From JBJXHB01 sp046160725 (GTDB lineage: Bacteria; Pseudomonadota; Gammaproteobacteria; Burkholderiales; Burkholderiaceae_C), in the NCBI GenBank assembly GCA_046160725.1, contig JBJXHB010000315.1:1-27305 (forward strand): 27,305 bases of DNA, given 5' to 3'. Shown one piece after another: positions 1 to 7,051 of this stretch; position 1 is the first letter of the stretch; every line of letters begins with the position of its first letter. A model generated the notes under the pieces. It saw only the letters and a list, made by a program, of their open reading frames with translations, had not been told where the DNA came from and searched no databases. Position numbers and translations under genes: made by a program.

Positions 1-101
1 GCGAACTGCGCCTCGGCCTCGCGCAGGATCTGCGCCTCCAGGGCGACGCGGCGGGCGGCGCGTGACGGCCGGACGGGCGCGGGTTTCGGTGCGGGGCTCA
101 C
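1..101 (-). CDS. TetR-family regulator, N-terminus only (RutR/PydR-like), cut by window edge
   Basis: Reading the complement from 101 down to 1 gives an open frame starting with GTG. Its product begins VSPAPKPAPVRPSRAARR and continues into ILREAEAQFA, the first helix of a TetR/AcrR DNA-binding domain. About 24 residues precede this helix, close to the length I recall for E. coli RutR. An in-frame GTG at 119 is an alternative start; a stop at 149-147 rules out anything longer. Neither start has a strong Shine-Dalgarno sequence. The gene diverges from preT, and the spacer carries a RutR-like palindrome, so it is probably the local repressor of the pyrimidine operon. Only 33 complete codons are visible, so the family call is good but the RutR/PydR assignment rests on context. 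Confidence 0.62.
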   Translation of the reverse strand, partial: MSPAPKPAPVRPSRAARRVALEAQILREAEAQF

Positions 102-154
102 GGACGGCGACGGTGCCACCGCCGGCCCGCGCTGTCGCCCGGGAAATTACCAAG

Positions 155-180
155 TGGTCAAATTTGACCGTACGATCAAA
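155..180. promoter_or_regulatory. RutR-like operator with three half-sites between the tetR-type gene and preT
   Basis: The sequence shows a perfect 14-bp palindrome GGTCAAATTTGACC at 156-169. It overlaps a near-palindrome TTGACCGTACGATCAA at 164-179. The half-sites are therefore GGTCAA (156-161), TTGACC (164-169) and GATCAA (174-179). The E. coli RutR consensus, as I recall it, is TTGACCANNTGGTCAA; the 164-179 site matches 11 of its 14 defined positions with the same spacing. Its place in a divergent promoter region between a TetR-type gene and a pyrimidine reductase gene supports autoregulated control of both. I could not assign a convincing -10/-35 pair. Confidence 0.65.
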
Positions 181-247
181 CTTCGGTCTGCCACGATGGC
201 CGGGCTGCGCAAAGGCAGCGACCGGCCGTCGTCACCGGAGGCCCGCC

Positions 248-1630
248 ATGTCCGACACATCCGATGCCACGCAGACGCCGCCCGGCGCGCAGGCCCGCGC
301 ACCCGGCCTGCGGGCTGGCCGCCTGGATGCCCACCAGCTGCGCCGGCACTTTGCCGACGCCCACCCGTTGCTGGCACCGCAGCAGGCGCTGGTCGAGGCC
401 GAGCGTTGCCTGTATTGCCATGACGCGCCCTGCGTCACGGCCTGCCCGACCGGCATCGACATCCCCAGCTTCATTGCCCGTATTGCGCAGGGCAACCTAC
501 GCGGCGCGGCCAAGGTCATCCTGACAGCCAACCCGCTGGGCGGCATGTGTGCCCGGGTCTGCCCGACCGAGGTGCTGTGCGAGCAGGACTGCGTGCGCCA
601 TGCGGATGACGACCGGCCGGTGCAGATCGGCGCGCTGCAGCGCGTGGCCACCGACGCGCTGATGGCCCAGCCGGGTGCGCCGTTGTTCAGCCGCGCCGCG
701 CCCACCGGCCGGCGCGTCGCGGTGGTCGGCGCCGGCCCGGCCGGTCTGGCCTGTGCCCATGGCCTGGCCCGCATGGGCCATGACGTGGTGGTGTTCGACG
801 CGCGGGCCAAGGCCGGCGGCCTCAACGAGTACGGCAGTGCGGCCTACAAGACCGCCGACGATTTCGCTCAACGCGAGGTGGCCTGGCTGCTGTCCATCGG
901 CGGCATCGAGCTGCGCCTTCAGCAGGTGCTGGGCCGCGACATCACGCTGGACGGCCTGCGGTCGGACTTCGACGCGGTGTTCCTGGGCCTGGGTCTGGCC
1001 GGCGTCAATGCGCTGGGCGTGCCGGAGCCGGCGGTGCCGGGGCTGGACGCCGCCGTGAACTTCATCGCCGATCTGCGCCAGGCCGCCGACCTGTCGCAGC
1101 TGGCGGTCGGCCGCGACGTGGTGGTGATCGGCGGTGGCATGACCGCCATCGACGCCGCGGTGCAATGCCGCCTGCTGGGCGCACAGACCGCGACCATCGT
1201 CTACCGGCGCGGCCCAGCCAGCATGCCGGCATCGCGTGACGAGCAGGACTGGGCGCAGCGCCAGGGGGTCACCATCCGGCACTGGGCCGCGCCGCAGGAG
1301 GTGCTGGCCGACGCTGGCCGGCTGGTCGGCGTGCGCTTTGCCCACACCACGTTGGACGCTCAAGGGCGGCTGGCGCAGGCCGGCGACGGCTTCACGCTGG
1401 CAGCCGACATGGTGCTGCGTGCCATTGGCCAGACCTTCGTGGCCGATGCCACTGGTGCGCTGCGGCTGGAGGCCGGGCGCATCCATACCGACGCGCAGTG
1501 CCGCACCTCGCTGGGCGACGTCTGGGCCGGCGGCGACTGCCGCGCCGGCGGCCGCGACCTGACGGTCGAGGCAGTTCAGGACGGCAAGGTCGCCGCGCAA
1601 TCCATCCACGCCGCTCTGACCAGCCGCTGA
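248..1630 (+). CDS. preT: NAD-dependent dihydropyrimidine dehydrogenase, flavin/NAD subunit PreT
   Basis: This 460-residue protein is the electron-input subunit of bacterial dihydropyrimidine dehydrogenase. It oxidises NADH on FAD and passes electrons through Fe-S clusters to PreA, which reduces uracil and thymine. Cysteines at 54, 57, 62 and 66 and at 101, 105, 111 and 115 form the N-terminal Fe-S segment typical of GltD/PreT proteins. GAGPAG at 161-166 is the FAD Rossmann motif, GGGMTA at 295-300 is the second nucleotide-binding motif, and a C-terminal GGD segment contacts flavin. The frame is open back to 62, but ATG at 248 is preceded by GGAGG at 237-241 with 6 nt spacing and gives a product like E. 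coli PreT (about 412 residues) with a longer N-terminus. It is the first gene of the pyrimidine operon; preA follows after 26 nt. Confidence 0.93.
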   Translation: MSDTSDATQTPPGAQARAPGLRAGRLDAHQLRRHFADAHPLLAPQQALVEAERCLYCHDAPCVTACPTGIDIPSFIARIAQGNLRGAAKVILTANPLGGMCARVCPTEVLCEQDCVRHADDDRPVQIGALQRVATDALMAQPGAPLFSRAAPTGRRVAVVGAGPAGLACAHGLARMGHDVVVFDARAKAGGLNEYGSAAYKTADDFAQREVAWLLSIGGIELRLQQVLGRDITLDGLRSDFDAVFLGLGLAGVNALGVPEPAVPGLDAAVNFIADLRQAADLSQLAVGRDVVVIGGGMTAIDAAVQCRLLGAQTATIVYRRGPASMPASRDEQDWAQRQGVTIRHWAAPQEVLADAGRLVGVRFAHTTLDAQGRLAQAGDGFTLAADMVLRAIGQTFVADATGALRLEAGRIHTDAQCRTSLGDVWAGGDCRAGGRDLTVEAVQDGKVAAQSIHAALTSR

Positions 1631-1656
1631 GCCCGCGGCGCGAAGGAGACCACCTC

Positions 1657-2961
1657 ATGGCCGACCTCACCACCCACTTCCTGGGCATCCGCAGCCCCAA
1701 CCCGTTCTGGCTGGCCAGCGCGCCCCCGACCGACAAGGCCTACAACGTCAACCGGGCCTTCGAGGCCGGCTGGGGCGGCGTGGTCTGGAAGACCCTGGGC
1801 GAGGAGGGTCCGCCCATCGTCAATGTCAGCGGCCCGCGCTATGGCGCGCTGCACGGCATCGACCGGCGGTTGATCGGCTTCAACAACATCGAGCTCATCA
1901 CCGACCGGCCGCTGGCCGTCAACCTGGCCGAGATGCGCCAGGTCAAGCGCGACTGGCCGGACCGCGCCCTGGTGGCGTCGCTGATGGTGCCGTGCACAGA
2001 GGAGGCCTGGAAGGCCATCATCCCGATGGTCGAGGACACCGGCTGCGACGGCATGGAACTGAACTTCGGCTGCCCGCACGGCATGAGCGAACGCGGCATG
2101 GGCTCGGCGGTTGGCCAGGTGCCGGAGTACATCCAGATGGTCGCGGCCTGGTGCAAGCACCACAGCCGCCTGCCGGTGATCGTCAAGCTCACGCCCAACA
2201 TCACCGACATCCGCTTCCCGGCCCGTGCGGCCAAGGCCGGCGGCGCCGACGCGGTCAGCCTGATCAACACCATCAGCTCGATCACCGGGGTGGACCTGGA
2301 CCGCATGACCATGAGCCCGGCGGTCGATGGCCGCGGCTCGCATGGCGGCTATTGCGGGCCGGCGGTCAAGCCGATCGCGCTGAACATGGTGGCCGAGATC
2401 GGCCGCGACCCGGCCACCCGCGGCCTGCCGATCTCCGGCATCGGCGGCATCGGCACCTGGCGCGACGCGGCCGAGTACATCGCCCTGGGCTGCGGCACGG
2501 TGCAGGTCTGCACCGCCGCGATGGTGCATGGCTTCAAGATCGTGCAGGACATGATCGACGGCCTGGACGGCTACATGGACGACCATGGCTATGCCACCGT
2601 GGCCGACTTCCAGGGCCGCGCCCTGCCGTCGGTCACCGACTGGCAGCACCTGAACCTGAACTACACCGAGAAGGCGGTCATCGACCAGAGCTCTTGCATC
2701 CAGTGCGGGCGCTGCCACATCGCCTGCGAGGACACGTCGCACCAGGCCATCACCGCCACCCGTGACGGCCGACGCTGGTTCGAGGTCATCGAGGCCGAAT
2801 GCGTCGGTTGCAACCTGTGCACCACGGTATGCCCGGTCAACGGCTGCATCACGATGCGCCAGGTCAAGCCCGGCGATATCGACAGCCGCACCGGGCAGCC
2901 GGTGCGGGCAGACTACGGGCCGTGGACGGTGCACCCGAACAACCCGATGCGCGCCGCCTGA
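1657..2961 (+). CDS. preA: NAD-dependent dihydropyrimidine dehydrogenase, catalytic subunit PreA
   Basis: This 434-residue FMN barrel protein reduces uracil or thymine to the 5,6-dihydropyrimidine. The substrate loop reads NFGCPHGMSERGMG around residues 136-149. From memory, Asn136 and Cys139 align with Asn668 and the catalytic Cys671 of mammalian DPD, and Asn204-Thr205 with its Asn736-Thr737. Two ferredoxin-type [4Fe-4S] motifs sit at the C-terminus: Cys347, 350, 353, 357 and Cys382, 385, 388, 392. The start is ATG 1657, preceded by AAGGAG at 1643-1648; an upstream extension of the frame only overlaps preT. The enzyme should form a complex with PreT. The sequence is like the C-terminal half of eukaryotic DPD, so the main function is secure, although hydantoin-type substrates are not excluded. 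Confidence 0.95.
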   Translation: MADLTTHFLGIRSPNPFWLASAPPTDKAYNVNRAFEAGWGGVVWKTLGEEGPPIVNVSGPRYGALHGIDRRLIGFNNIELITDRPLAVNLAEMRQVKRDWPDRALVASLMVPCTEEAWKAIIPMVEDTGCDGMELNFGCPHGMSERGMGSAVGQVPEYIQMVAAWCKHHSRLPVIVKLTPNITDIRFPARAAKAGGADAVSLINTISSITGVDLDRMTMSPAVDGRGSHGGYCGPAVKPIALNMVAEIGRDPATRGLPISGIGGIGTWRDAAEYIALGCGTVQVCTAAMVHGFKIVQDMIDGLDGYMDDHGYATVADFQGRALPSVTDWQHLNLNYTEKAVIDQSSCIQCGRCHIACEDTSHQAITATRDGRRWFEVIEAECVGCNLCTTVCPVNGCITMRQVKPGDIDSRTGQPVRADYGPWTVHPNNPMRAA

Positions 2962-3001
2962 GGCCGCGCGCCGTGCCGGTGGCCTGAATCTTGCAAACCC
3001 A

Positions 3002-3020
3002 GGCCCGCCGGTGGTGGGCC
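3002..3020 (+). other. Intra-operon hairpin between preA and hydA
   Basis: GGCCCGCC (3002-3009) pairs with GGTGGGCC (3013-3020) around a GGT loop, giving an 8-bp stem with one G-U pair. No T-run follows, so it is not a canonical terminator. It may stabilise a processed end or reduce read-through. Confidence 0.4.
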
Positions 3021-3049
3021 GCAACCGACGCCCCTGAGGAGACATGACG

Positions 3050-4504
3050 ATGTCCGAAGCCCTGCTGATCCGTGGCGGCACCGTGGTCAACGCCGACCGC
3101 GAGTTCAAGGCCGATGTGCTGTGCGTGGATGGCCGCGTGGCCGCCGTCGGCGATACGGCGGCGGCACAGGCGCCGGCCGGCGCCGCGGTGCTGGACGCTG
3201 GCGGCACCCTGTTGCTGCCCGGTGGCATCGACCCGCACACCCACATGCAGCTGCCCTTCATGGGCACCACCACGGCAGACGACTTCTTCGACGGCACGGC
3301 GGCCGGCTTCTCCGGCGGCACCACCAGCATCATCGACTTCGTCATCCCGGACCCGCAGGAGCCGCTGATGGACGCCTACCGCAAGTGGCGCGGCTGGGCC
3401 GAGAAGTCCGCCGGCGACTACGGCTTCCATGTCGCCGTCACCTGGTGGAGCGACAGCGTCCATGCCGACATGGGCACCCTGGTGCGCGAGGAGGGCGTCA
3501 ACAGCTTCAAGCACTTCATGGCCTACAAGAACGCCATCATGTGCGACGACGAAACCCTGGTGAACAGCTTCCGGCGCGCGCTGGAGCTGGGCGCCATGCC
3601 CACCGTGCATGCCGAGAACGGCGAGCTGGTCTACCTGCTGCAGCAGGAGGTGGCCCGGATGGGCATCACCGGCCCCGAGGGCCATCCCTTGAGCCGGCCG
3701 CCGATGGTCGAGGGCGAGGCCGCCAACCGCGCCATTGCGATCGCCGATGTCCTGGGCGTGCCGATCTACATCGTGCATGTCAGCTGCATCGAGTCGGCCG
3801 AGGCCATCGCCCGCGCCCGTGCCCGTGGCCAGCGGGTCTATGGCGAGGTGCTGGCCGGCCACCTGGTACTGGACGACAGCGTCTATCGTCATCCCGACTA
3901 CGCCACCGCGGCCGGCTACGTGATGAGCCCGCCGTTCCGGCCCAAGGGCCACCAGGAGATGCTGTGGCGCGGCCTGCAGAGCGGCCAGCTGCACACCACC
4001 GCCACCGACCACTGCGTCTTCTGCGCGCCGCAGAAGGCCATGGGCCGCGCGAATTTCGCCCAGATCCCCAACGGCTGCGGTGGCGTCGAAGACCGCATGA
4101 GCGTGATCTGGGACGCCGGCGTCAACACCGGGCGCCTGACGCCCAGCGAGTTCGTGGCCATCACCTCGGCCAATGCGGCCAAGCTGTTCAATCTGTACCC
4201 GCGCAAGGGCTGCATCGTCGAGGGCTCGGACGCCGACATCGCGGTCTGGGACCCGGCTGCGACGCGCACCATCAGTGCCAAGGCGCAGAAGAGCAAGGGC
4301 GACTTCAACATCTTCGAGGGCCGCAGCGTGCGCGGCAACGCGGTGCACACCGTGGCCAACGGCAGGCTGGTGTGGACCGGCGGCGACCTGCGGGCGGTGC
4401 GCGGTGCCGGCCGATACCTCAAGCGGGCGCCCTTCGGCGCGAACTTCCAGGCCGCGGCGCTGCGCAGCCGCGACCTCGCACCGACGGCGGTGTCACGCGG
4501 CTGA
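3050..4504 (+). CDS. hydA: Dihydropyrimidinase (D-hydantoinase)
   Basis: This 484-residue amidohydrolase opens the dihydropyrimidine ring, giving N-carbamoyl-beta-alanine from dihydrouracil. Metal ligands are visible as DPHTH (His63 and His65), the lysine expected to be carboxylated in FMAYK (Lys160), VHAENG (His187) and VHVS (His243), followed by the ATDHCVF segment that supplies the catalytic aspartate. The length is normal for dihydropyrimidinases (about 460-490). Two ATGs lie 6 nt apart, at 3044 and 3050. The Shine-Dalgarno TGAGGAG at 3035-3041 is only 2 nt from the first but 8 nt from the second, so I chose 3050. It acts in the cytoplasm directly after PreTA. A hydantoinase side activity is common in the family and cannot be excluded. 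Confidence 0.93.
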   Translation: MSEALLIRGGTVVNADREFKADVLCVDGRVAAVGDTAAAQAPAGAAVLDAGGTLLLPGGIDPHTHMQLPFMGTTTADDFFDGTAAGFSGGTTSIIDFVIPDPQEPLMDAYRKWRGWAEKSAGDYGFHVAVTWWSDSVHADMGTLVREEGVNSFKHFMAYKNAIMCDDETLVNSFRRALELGAMPTVHAENGELVYLLQQEVARMGITGPEGHPLSRPPMVEGEAANRAIAIADVLGVPIYIVHVSCIESAEAIARARARGQRVYGEVLAGHLVLDDSVYRHPDYATAAGYVMSPPFRPKGHQEMLWRGLQSGQLHTTATDHCVFCAPQKAMGRANFAQIPNGCGGVEDRMSVIWDAGVNTGRLTPSEFVAITSANAAKLFNLYPRKGCIVEGSDADIAVWDPAATRTISAKAQKSKGDFNIFEGRSVRGNAVHTVANGRLVWTGGDLRAVRGAGRYLKRAPFGANFQAAALRSRDLAPTAVSRG

Positions 4505-4545
4505 TGCAACATCCGCGCCTTCATCATTTACGAGACCACCCATGA
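4504..4545 (+). other. 13-codon relay ORF bridging hydA and the next gene
   Basis: An ATG at 4504-4506 shares one base with the hydA stop (TGATG). It opens a 13-codon frame, MQHPRLHHLRDHP, whose TGA (4543-4545) overlaps the next gene's ATG at 4542 as ATGA. The downstream gene has no convincing Shine-Dalgarno, so ribosomes could be handed on by termination and reinitiation. The peptide itself is unlikely to be functional. Chance is possible because stops are rare in GC-rich DNA. Confidence 0.25.
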
Positions 4546-4907
4546 CCGCCCGCAAACTCGTCACCATGCGCAAGATCGATGCCGTCCGCCAGGTCGATGA
4601 CTATGAAGTCCTGGTGATCGACGGCGTCGACTTCAGCGACTTCCATTCCGTGCGTGACGCCTTCCATGCCGGCGAGTACTGTGTGGTGGTCGAGGCCGGG
4701 GTCAGCCTGCCGGCCAATGCCACCCGCGGCTGGCAGCCCGTGGCCCGCACCGACAGCGTGCGCATCTATCCCCTGTCGCTGTTCCCGGAGGTGCAGGAGG
4801 ACATGATGATGCTGATGCACGACCACGACGGCTTCAGCACCGAGGACTACCTGCAGATCCGCGACACCGACTTCGCATCGCGCGTGGGCGTGAAGCCCGC
4901 CGCCTGA
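4542..4907 (+). CDS. Conserved-looking small protein of unknown function in the pyrimidine operon
   Basis: The product is 121 residues, acidic, and has no signal peptide or membrane segment. I do not recognise the family. Visible features are an alternating hydrophobic N-terminal half (YEVLVIDGVDFSDFHSVRD, then YCVVVEAGVSLPAN) that suggests beta-strands, and a central acidic methionine-rich patch (EVQEDMMMLMHDHDGF). The start ATG 4542 lacks a clear ribosome site but overlaps the stop of a relay ORF; an internal ATG at 4566 could also serve. The gene lies between the dihydropyrimidinase and amidase genes, transcribed with them, so a role in the same pathway is likely (subunit, chaperone, or intermediate-binding protein). 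This is inference from position only. Codon use matches its neighbours, which supports a real gene. Confidence 0.75.
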   Translation: MTARKLVTMRKIDAVRQVDDYEVLVIDGVDFSDFHSVRDAFHAGEYCVVVEAGVSLPANATRGWQPVARTDSVRIYPLSLFPEVQEDMMMLMHDHDGFSTEDYLQIRDTDFASRVGVKPAA

Positions 4908-4920
4908 CCGCCTACCGCCC

Positions 4921-4939
4921 GCCGGCCATGGCGGCCGGC
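4921..4939 (+). other. Intergenic hairpin before the amidase gene
   Basis: GCCGGCC (4921-4927) and GGCCGGC (4933-4939) form a perfect 7-bp stem around ATGGC, placed in the 51-nt gap before the amidase gene. No T-run follows. A role in mRNA stability or partial attenuation is possible. Confidence 0.35.
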
Positions 4940-4958
4940 ACGCCGCCAGGAGACCGCC

Positions 4959-6233
4959 ATGGACATGAAAGCCAAGCCCGACATCGCCAAGCTGCGCGTC
5001 AACGGCGAGCGCCTGTGGGCCAGCCTGATGGAGCTGGCCCGCATCGGCGCCACCGACAAGGGTGGCGTGTGCCGCCTGACGCTGACCGACTTGGACAAGC
5101 AGGGTCGCGACCTGGTGCTGGGCTGGGCACGTGACGCCGGGATGGAGGTGACGATCGACAAGATCGGCAACGGCTTCATGCGCCGCCCTGGCCGCAACAA
5201 CGCCCTGCCGCCGGTGATGACCGGCAGCCACATCGACACCCAGCCCACCGGCGGCAAGTTCGACGGCAACTATGGCGTGCTGGCCGGCATCGAGGTGGTA
5301 CGCACGCTCAACGACCACGGCGTCGTCACCGAGGCGCCGATCGAGGTCGCCTTCTGGACCAATGAGGAGGGCTCGCGCTTCGTGCCGGTGATGATGGGCT
5401 CGGGTGTGTTTGCCAAGGCCTTTACGCTCGAACATGCCTATGCCGCGACCGACACCACGGGCAAGACGGTCAAGGGCGAGCTTGAGCGCATCGGCTACAT
5501 CGGCACCCAGGAGCCGGGGGACCACCCCATCGGCGCCTATTTCGAGACCCATATCGAGCAGGGGCCGGTGCTGGAGGACCATGACAAGACCATCGGCGTG
5601 GTCGGCGGCGTGCTGGGCATCCGCTGGTACGACTGCACCGTCACCGGCATGGAGGCCCATGCCGGGCCGACGCCGATGGCGCTGCGCAAGGATGCGCTGC
5701 AGGTGGCCAGCCGGCTGATGCAGGAGGTGGTGGCCTGCGCCCACCGCCACCCGCCGCATGGCCGCGGCACGGTGGGCATGGTCCAGGTGCATCCCAATAG
5801 CCGCAACGTGATCCCGGGCCGGGTCAAGTTCAGCATCGACCTGCGCAACGCGACCGACGCGCTGTGCGAGGCCATGGACGCAGACATCCGCGGCGTGGCC
5901 GCCCGGCTCAGCGCCGAGTCCGGGCTGCCGATTCAGATCGACATCGTGTCGCAGTACCCGGCGCAGCCTTTCCATCCGGACTGCGTGGCCAGCGTCGGGC
6001 GCGCGGCGCAGGCGCTGGGCTACAGCCACATGCCCTGCGTCAGCGGCGCCGGCCACGACGCGGTGTACATGGCGCGGCTGGCCCCGGCCGGCATGATCTT
6101 CATCCCGTGCAAGGACGGCATCAGCCACAACGAGATCGAGGACGCCCAGCCCGAGCACATCACCGCCGGCTGCAACGTGCTGCTGCATGCCATGCTCGAG
6201 CGCAGCGGCGTCGTGGTGCCTGGGGGCGCATGA
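4959..6233 (+). CDS. hyuC: M20-type Zn amidase, hydantoinase/carbamoylase family; probable beta-ureidopropionase
   Basis: This 424-residue protein belongs to the N-carbamoyl amino acid hydrolase family (HyuC/AmaB/PydC-like). In this operon it should split N-carbamoyl-beta-alanine or N-carbamoyl-beta-aminoisobutyrate to the beta-amino acid, CO2 and ammonia. Metal-binding residues are visible: His91 and Asp93 in GSHIDTQPTGG, Asp102 in KFDGNYG, Glu136-Glu137 in NEEGSRF, His198 in ETHIEQGP, and His390 in GISHNEIEDA. The central dimerisation domain carries GMEAHAGPTPM. ATG 4959 is preceded by AGGAG (4948-4952) at 6 nt. The stop overlaps the next ATG as ATGA, so the transporter genes are translationally coupled. 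The family also includes allantoate amidohydrolases and ureidoglycolases; the preTA-hydA context favours beta-ureidopropionase. Confidence 0.87.
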   Translation: MDMKAKPDIAKLRVNGERLWASLMELARIGATDKGGVCRLTLTDLDKQGRDLVLGWARDAGMEVTIDKIGNGFMRRPGRNNALPPVMTGSHIDTQPTGGKFDGNYGVLAGIEVVRTLNDHGVVTEAPIEVAFWTNEEGSRFVPVMMGSGVFAKAFTLEHAYAATDTTGKTVKGELERIGYIGTQEPGDHPIGAYFETHIEQGPVLEDHDKTIGVVGGVLGIRWYDCTVTGMEAHAGPTPMALRKDALQVASRLMQEVVACAHRHPPHGRGTVGMVQVHPNSRNVIPGRVKFSIDLRNATDALCEAMDADIRGVAARLSAESGLPIQIDIVSQYPAQPFHPDCVASVGRAAQALGYSHMPCVSGAGHDAVYMARLAPAGMIFIPCKDGISHNEIEDAQPEHITAGCNVLLHAMLERSGVVVPGGA

Positions 6234-7033
6234 CGACCACAGCCGCTGCCGCTGACGCACCGCACGCTGTCGAGGCCCGCAAGCTCTCGCTGGTGTTCCA
6301 GACCGCGGACACGCCGGTGACGGCGCTGTCCGAGGTTGACCTGACCATCGCCCGCGGCGAGTTCGTCTCGCTGATCGGCCCGTCGGGCTGCGGCAAGACC
6401 ACGCTGATGCGGGTCATCGCCGACCTGGAGCGGGCCACCTCGGGCACGCTGCAGGTCAACGGCATGACGCCGGAGCAGGCGCGGCTGGCGCGGGCCTACG
6501 GCTATGTTTTCCAGGCCGCGGCGCTGTACCCCTGGCGCAACGTGATTCGCAACGTCATGCTGCCGCTGGAGATCATGGGCCTGCCGCCGCAGGAGCGCCA
6601 TGAGCGGGCGCGCCAGCAGCTGGCCAACGTGGGGCTGGAGGGGTTCGAGCGCAAGTTTCCCTGGCAGCTGTCGGGCGGCATGCAGCAGCGGGTGTCGATC
6701 GCGCGGGCGCTGGCCTTCGAGCCACGGCTGCTGCTGATGGACGAGCCCTTCGGCGCGCTGGACGAGATCACCCGCGACCACCTGAACGAGCAGCTGCTGC
6801 GACTGTGGGAGCGCACCGGCAAGACGGTGGTGTTTGTCACCCACTCGATCAGCGAGGCGGTGTTCCTTTCCAACCGCATCGTCGTGATGAGCCCGCGGCC
6901 GGGCCGCATCATCGAGGTGATAGCCAACGACCTGCCGGCCGGCCGGACGCTGGACGTGCGCGAGACCACCGCATTTGCCGCCGTCGCCCAGCGGGTGCGG
7001 GCGGCGTTGCGGGCGGGGCATTCCTATGACTGA
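6230..7033 (+). CDS. ABC transporter ATPase, NitT/TauT (SsuB/TauB/ThiZ-like) type
   Basis: This 267-residue cytoplasmic ATPase powers the importer encoded by the next three genes. Walker A is GPSGCGKTT at 50-58, the Q-loop Gln is residue 95, the signature LSGGMQQR is at 147-154, Walker B LLLMDEP at 167-173, and the switch His205 is in FVTHSISEA. The motif set and length fit the nitrate/taurine/thiamine-precursor subfamily. The start ATG 6230 overlaps the amidase stop by 4 nt (ATGA). Its position behind preTA-hydA-amidase suggests the cargo is a pyrimidine, dihydropyrimidine or N-carbamoyl compound; that is inference. Confidence 0.93.
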   Translation: MTTTAAAADAPHAVEARKLSLVFQTADTPVTALSEVDLTIARGEFVSLIGPSGCGKTTLMRVIADLERATSGTLQVNGMTPEQARLARAYGYVFQAAALYPWRNVIRNVMLPLEIMGLPPQERHERARQQLANVGLEGFERKFPWQLSGGMQQRVSIARALAFEPRLLLMDEPFGALDEITRDHLNEQLLRLWERTGKTVVFVTHSISEAVFLSNRIVVMSPRPGRIIEVIANDLPAGRTLDVRETTAFAAVAQRVRAALRAGHSYD

Positions 7034-7051
7034 GGCGGCGGGCGTCGGACG

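Noticed and set aside
62..247. N-terminal extension of preT to 62
   Set aside because: It would cross the operator palindromes and the divergent regulator gene. ATG 248 has a clear GGAGG and yields a family-like length.
497..1609. Long open frame on the minus strand opposite preT, and similar long antisense frames opposite most genes (for example 1576-3345, 2864-4348, 16620-20465)
   Set aside because: In DNA of this GC content stops are rare in shadow frames. The products are low-complexity (Arg/Ala/Gly/His-rich) with no domain pattern, while the opposite strand encodes clear enzymes.
3044..3049. ATG 3044 as hydA start (and ATG 12758 for the PaaK-like gene)
   Set aside because: In both cases the Shine-Dalgarno lies only 2 nt from the first ATG and 8 nt from the second, which is the normal distance.
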